Assembly: GCA_937892865.1 (NCBI GenBank)
Contig: CALBJG010000162.1
Location: 1-31,446 of the forward strand
Direction: 5' to 3'
Origin: an uncultured Clostridia bacterium
GTDB taxonomy: Bacteria > Bacillota > Clostridia > Oscillospirales > Oscillospiraceae
DNA length: 31,446 nucleotides
Under the pieces are notes generated by a model, which did not search any database, was not told the DNA's origin, and saw only the letters and a list, made by a program, of their open reading frames with translations. Shown here piece after piece: positions 30,058 through 31,446 of this stretch. The translations under genes were made by a program, and so were the position numbers. How positions within the stretch are numbered: the stretch's first letter is position 1; every line of letters starts with the position of its first letter.

Positions 30058-31446
30058 ATGCAAACACTCAAGGAACAAGCAAGGGAAATTCCTGTGACAG
30101 GGAAATATGATACTGTCATAGTCGGCGGCGGTTTTGCCGGTGTTTCTGCGGCGTTGGCGGCTGCCCGCGGTGGAAATAAGGTGCTCCTTTGCGAAAGAAT
30201 GTATATGCTTGGCGGTTTGGGAACAGCAGGTTTGATCACTATTTATTTACCGCTGTGTGACGGCAGAGGTCATCAAGTCAGTTTCGGCATAGCAGAAGAA
30301 CTTTTGAAATTATCTATTAGTCATGGCAGTGAACTGATCTATGGAAAAGCCTGGATCGAAGGTGGCAGTATAGAAGAAAAGTGTGCCGGCAGATACAAAG
30401 TGCGATATAATGCTTCACTATGCGCTATTTTAATGGAACAGTTGTTGATAGAGCATGGCGTCGAGATCCTTTATGGCACGACAGTCTGCGATACATCAGT
30501 TTCTGATCAAATCATTACGCACCTGATCGTTGAGAATAAAAGCGGAAGAAGTGCGATTGCGGCAGGAAATGTGATCGACTGTTCCGGCGATGCTGATGTT
30601 TGCCGATTTGCAGGTGAGGAAACTGCTTTGTATGCTCCCGGCAATGGATTAGCAGGCTGGTATTACTACTCCGATAAAGAAGGTATGCATCTTTTTCCGG
30701 TAGGTGTGCTGGATGTTCCGGAAGGGGACTCTACTGATGAAATGCGGATACCGCAAACCCATAAGTATGCAGGTGTAGACGCAGAAGAGATCAGCAAGTT
30801 GATGCAGATCTCGCATAAAACAACGCTGAACCATTTTCTCGAGAGAGGAGAGTTGACGGAAGATCATATGCTCGGCAGTATTGCGACGATCCCACAGTTG
30901 CGTATGACCCGGCGACTGTGTGGTGCGTCTACCTTAGATTGTATTGACCGTCAGCAATTTGATAATTCTGTTGGCTTGTTTTCTGATTGGCGCATTTCCG
31001 GTCCGGTTTACGAGTTGCCTTACTCTGCGTTGTATGGCAAGAAGATAAAGAACCTTGCTGTTGCGGGAAGATGTATTTCCGTCACCGATGAGATGTGGGA
31101 TGTGTCCCGGGTGATCCCGGTGTGCGCCGTATCCGGTGAAGCAGCCGGTACGGCAGCAGCACTGATTTATGGTGTTCTGACGGTTACCTTTATGGCAGAT
31201 CAGAATGTAACGGGACTGACCATGACTATTTTTGGCGTGGGTCTTTCCAACTTTATTGGTGTTTATATGCTGGAGCGTTCCGAGGGCGGTACCTTAAAGC
31301 TTCCGGAGAAAATTACAGAGCAGATGAGAAATATCAGCATTCCGGGGCTCAGTGATATTCCGGTTGTGGGCGAGCTGTTATTTTCTTACAATCCCTTTGT
31401 GTATCTGGGGATTGTAATTGCGGTTTTGGCCAGTGTGTATCTTTAT
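30058..31446 (+). CDS. FAD-dependent oxidoreductase, 3' end replaced in frame by ABC permease sequence; runs off the edge
   Basis: Residues 1-368 are an FAD-dependent oxidoreductase of the FAD_oxidored type. The dinucleotide fold is TVIVGGGFAGVSAALAA at about 19-35, then RMYMLGGLGTAGL, VIDCSGDADVCRFAG in the middle, LAVAGRCISV near 332-341 and the late VCAVSGEAAGTAAAL. Such proteins oxidise or reduce small molecules; the substrate is unknown. After L369 the frame continues without a stop but reads like the C-terminal half of a sugar/nucleoside ABC permease. The oxidoreductase is thus cut tens of residues short of its expected end. It has its own promoter and a TGGAGG ribosome binding site. 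The gene is open at the window edge (463 codons seen). Whether the joined form exists in the organism is doubtful. Confidence 0.75.
   Translation, partial: MQTLKEQAREIPVTGKYDTVIVGGGFAGVSAALAAARGGNKVLLCERMYMLGGLGTAGLITIYLPLCDGRGHQVSFGIAEELLKLSISHGSELIYGKAWIEGGSIEEKCAGRYKVRYNASLCAILMEQLLIEHGVEILYGTTVCDTSVSDQIITHLIVENKSGRSAIAAGNVIDCSGDADVCRFAGEETALYAPGNGLAGWYYYSDKEGMHLFPVGVLDVPEGDSTDEMRIPQTHKYAGVDAEEISKLMQISHKTTLNHFLERGELTEDHMLGSIATIPQLRMTRRLCGASTLDCIDRQQFDNSVGLFSDWRISGPVYELPYSALYGKKIKNLAVAGRCISVTDEMWDVSRVIPVCAVSGEAAGTAAALIYGVLTVTFMADQNVTGLTMTIFGVGLSNFIGVYMLERSEGGTLKLPEKITEQMRNISIPGLSDIPVVGELLFSYNPFVYLGIVIAVLASVYLY
31150..31446 (+). other. Fragment of a BMP-type (nucleoside/simple sugar) ABC transporter permease
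   Basis: From about 31162 the translation gives LIYGVLTVTFMADQNVTG, then MTIFGVGLSNFIG, and later IPGLSDIPVVGELLFSYNPFVYLG and a hydrophobic end. This order is typical of the middle-to-C-terminal part of RbsC-like permeases of the basic-membrane-protein (BMP) nucleoside uptake systems: the A-x-QNVTGL-x-x-TIFG-x-GLS cytoplasmic loop and a LSDIP-x-x-G segment before the next membrane helix. It has no start of its own and is fused to the oxidoreductase. Identification is from recalled family patterns. Confidence 0.7.

Noticed and set aside
1..31446. CRISPR arrays, tRNA genes, insertion sequences, phage or defence genes
   Set aside because: No spaced direct repeats, cloverleaf sequences, transposase motifs or terminal inverted repeats were seen; nearly all sequence is accounted for by metabolic genes.

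Overview
The window reads as a chromosomal segment of a low-to-mid GC member of the Bacillota, class Clostridia. I infer an uncultured gut lineage near Oscillospirales from gene order, strong GGAGG-type ribosome binding sites, extended -10 promoters and the particular versions of the purine enzymes; no rRNA or marker search was possible. There are no tRNAs, rRNAs, CRISPR arrays, insertion sequences or phage genes. The coding strand is nearly continuous.

Layout: (1) 20-451, minus, rplM (ribosomal protein L13), with the rpsI ribosome binding site cut by the left edge. (2) 671-3723, plus, four housekeeping genes: a TtcA-type tRNA thiolation enzyme, a small one-helix membrane protein, a DusB-type dihydrouridine synthase and a secreted M23 peptidase whose start codon lies in a large hairpin. 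(3) 3758-8719, minus, a tightly packed four-gene catabolic cassette: fucose/arabinose-isomerase-like protein, FGGY kinase, archaeal-type triose-phosphate-isomerase-like protein and a neutral-ceramidase-fold protein. Its substrate is unknown. (4) 8955-18335, plus, a pyrimidine operon pyrC-carB-pyrK-pyrD-pyrF-(PHP phosphoesterase)-pyrE-pyrB. It lacks carA, and its PyrB carries a PyrI-like zinc domain but no allosteric domain. (5) 18445-29957, plus, a purine operon controlled by a ZTP (pfl) riboswitch: purE-purC-purF-purM-purN-purO-AICAR transformylase-purD-purL. PurF has lost the catalytic cysteine of its glutaminase domain, and the usual bifunctional PurH is replaced by PurO plus a separate transformylase. 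(6) 30058 to the right edge, plus, an FAD-dependent oxidoreductase that turns in frame into an ABC-transporter permease near 31150-31167. This is either a real gene fusion or, more likely, an assembly misjoin.

Functionally, regions 4 and 5 together take carbamoyl phosphate and PRPP to UMP and IMP. Each has its own strong promoter, and they are separated by a hairpin terminator. The most interesting points are the PyrB-zinc-domain fusion, the glutaminase-dead PurF in an otherwise near-complete pur operon, the uncharacterised sugar cassette, the start-codon hairpin of the M23 gene and the chimeric reading frame at the right edge.
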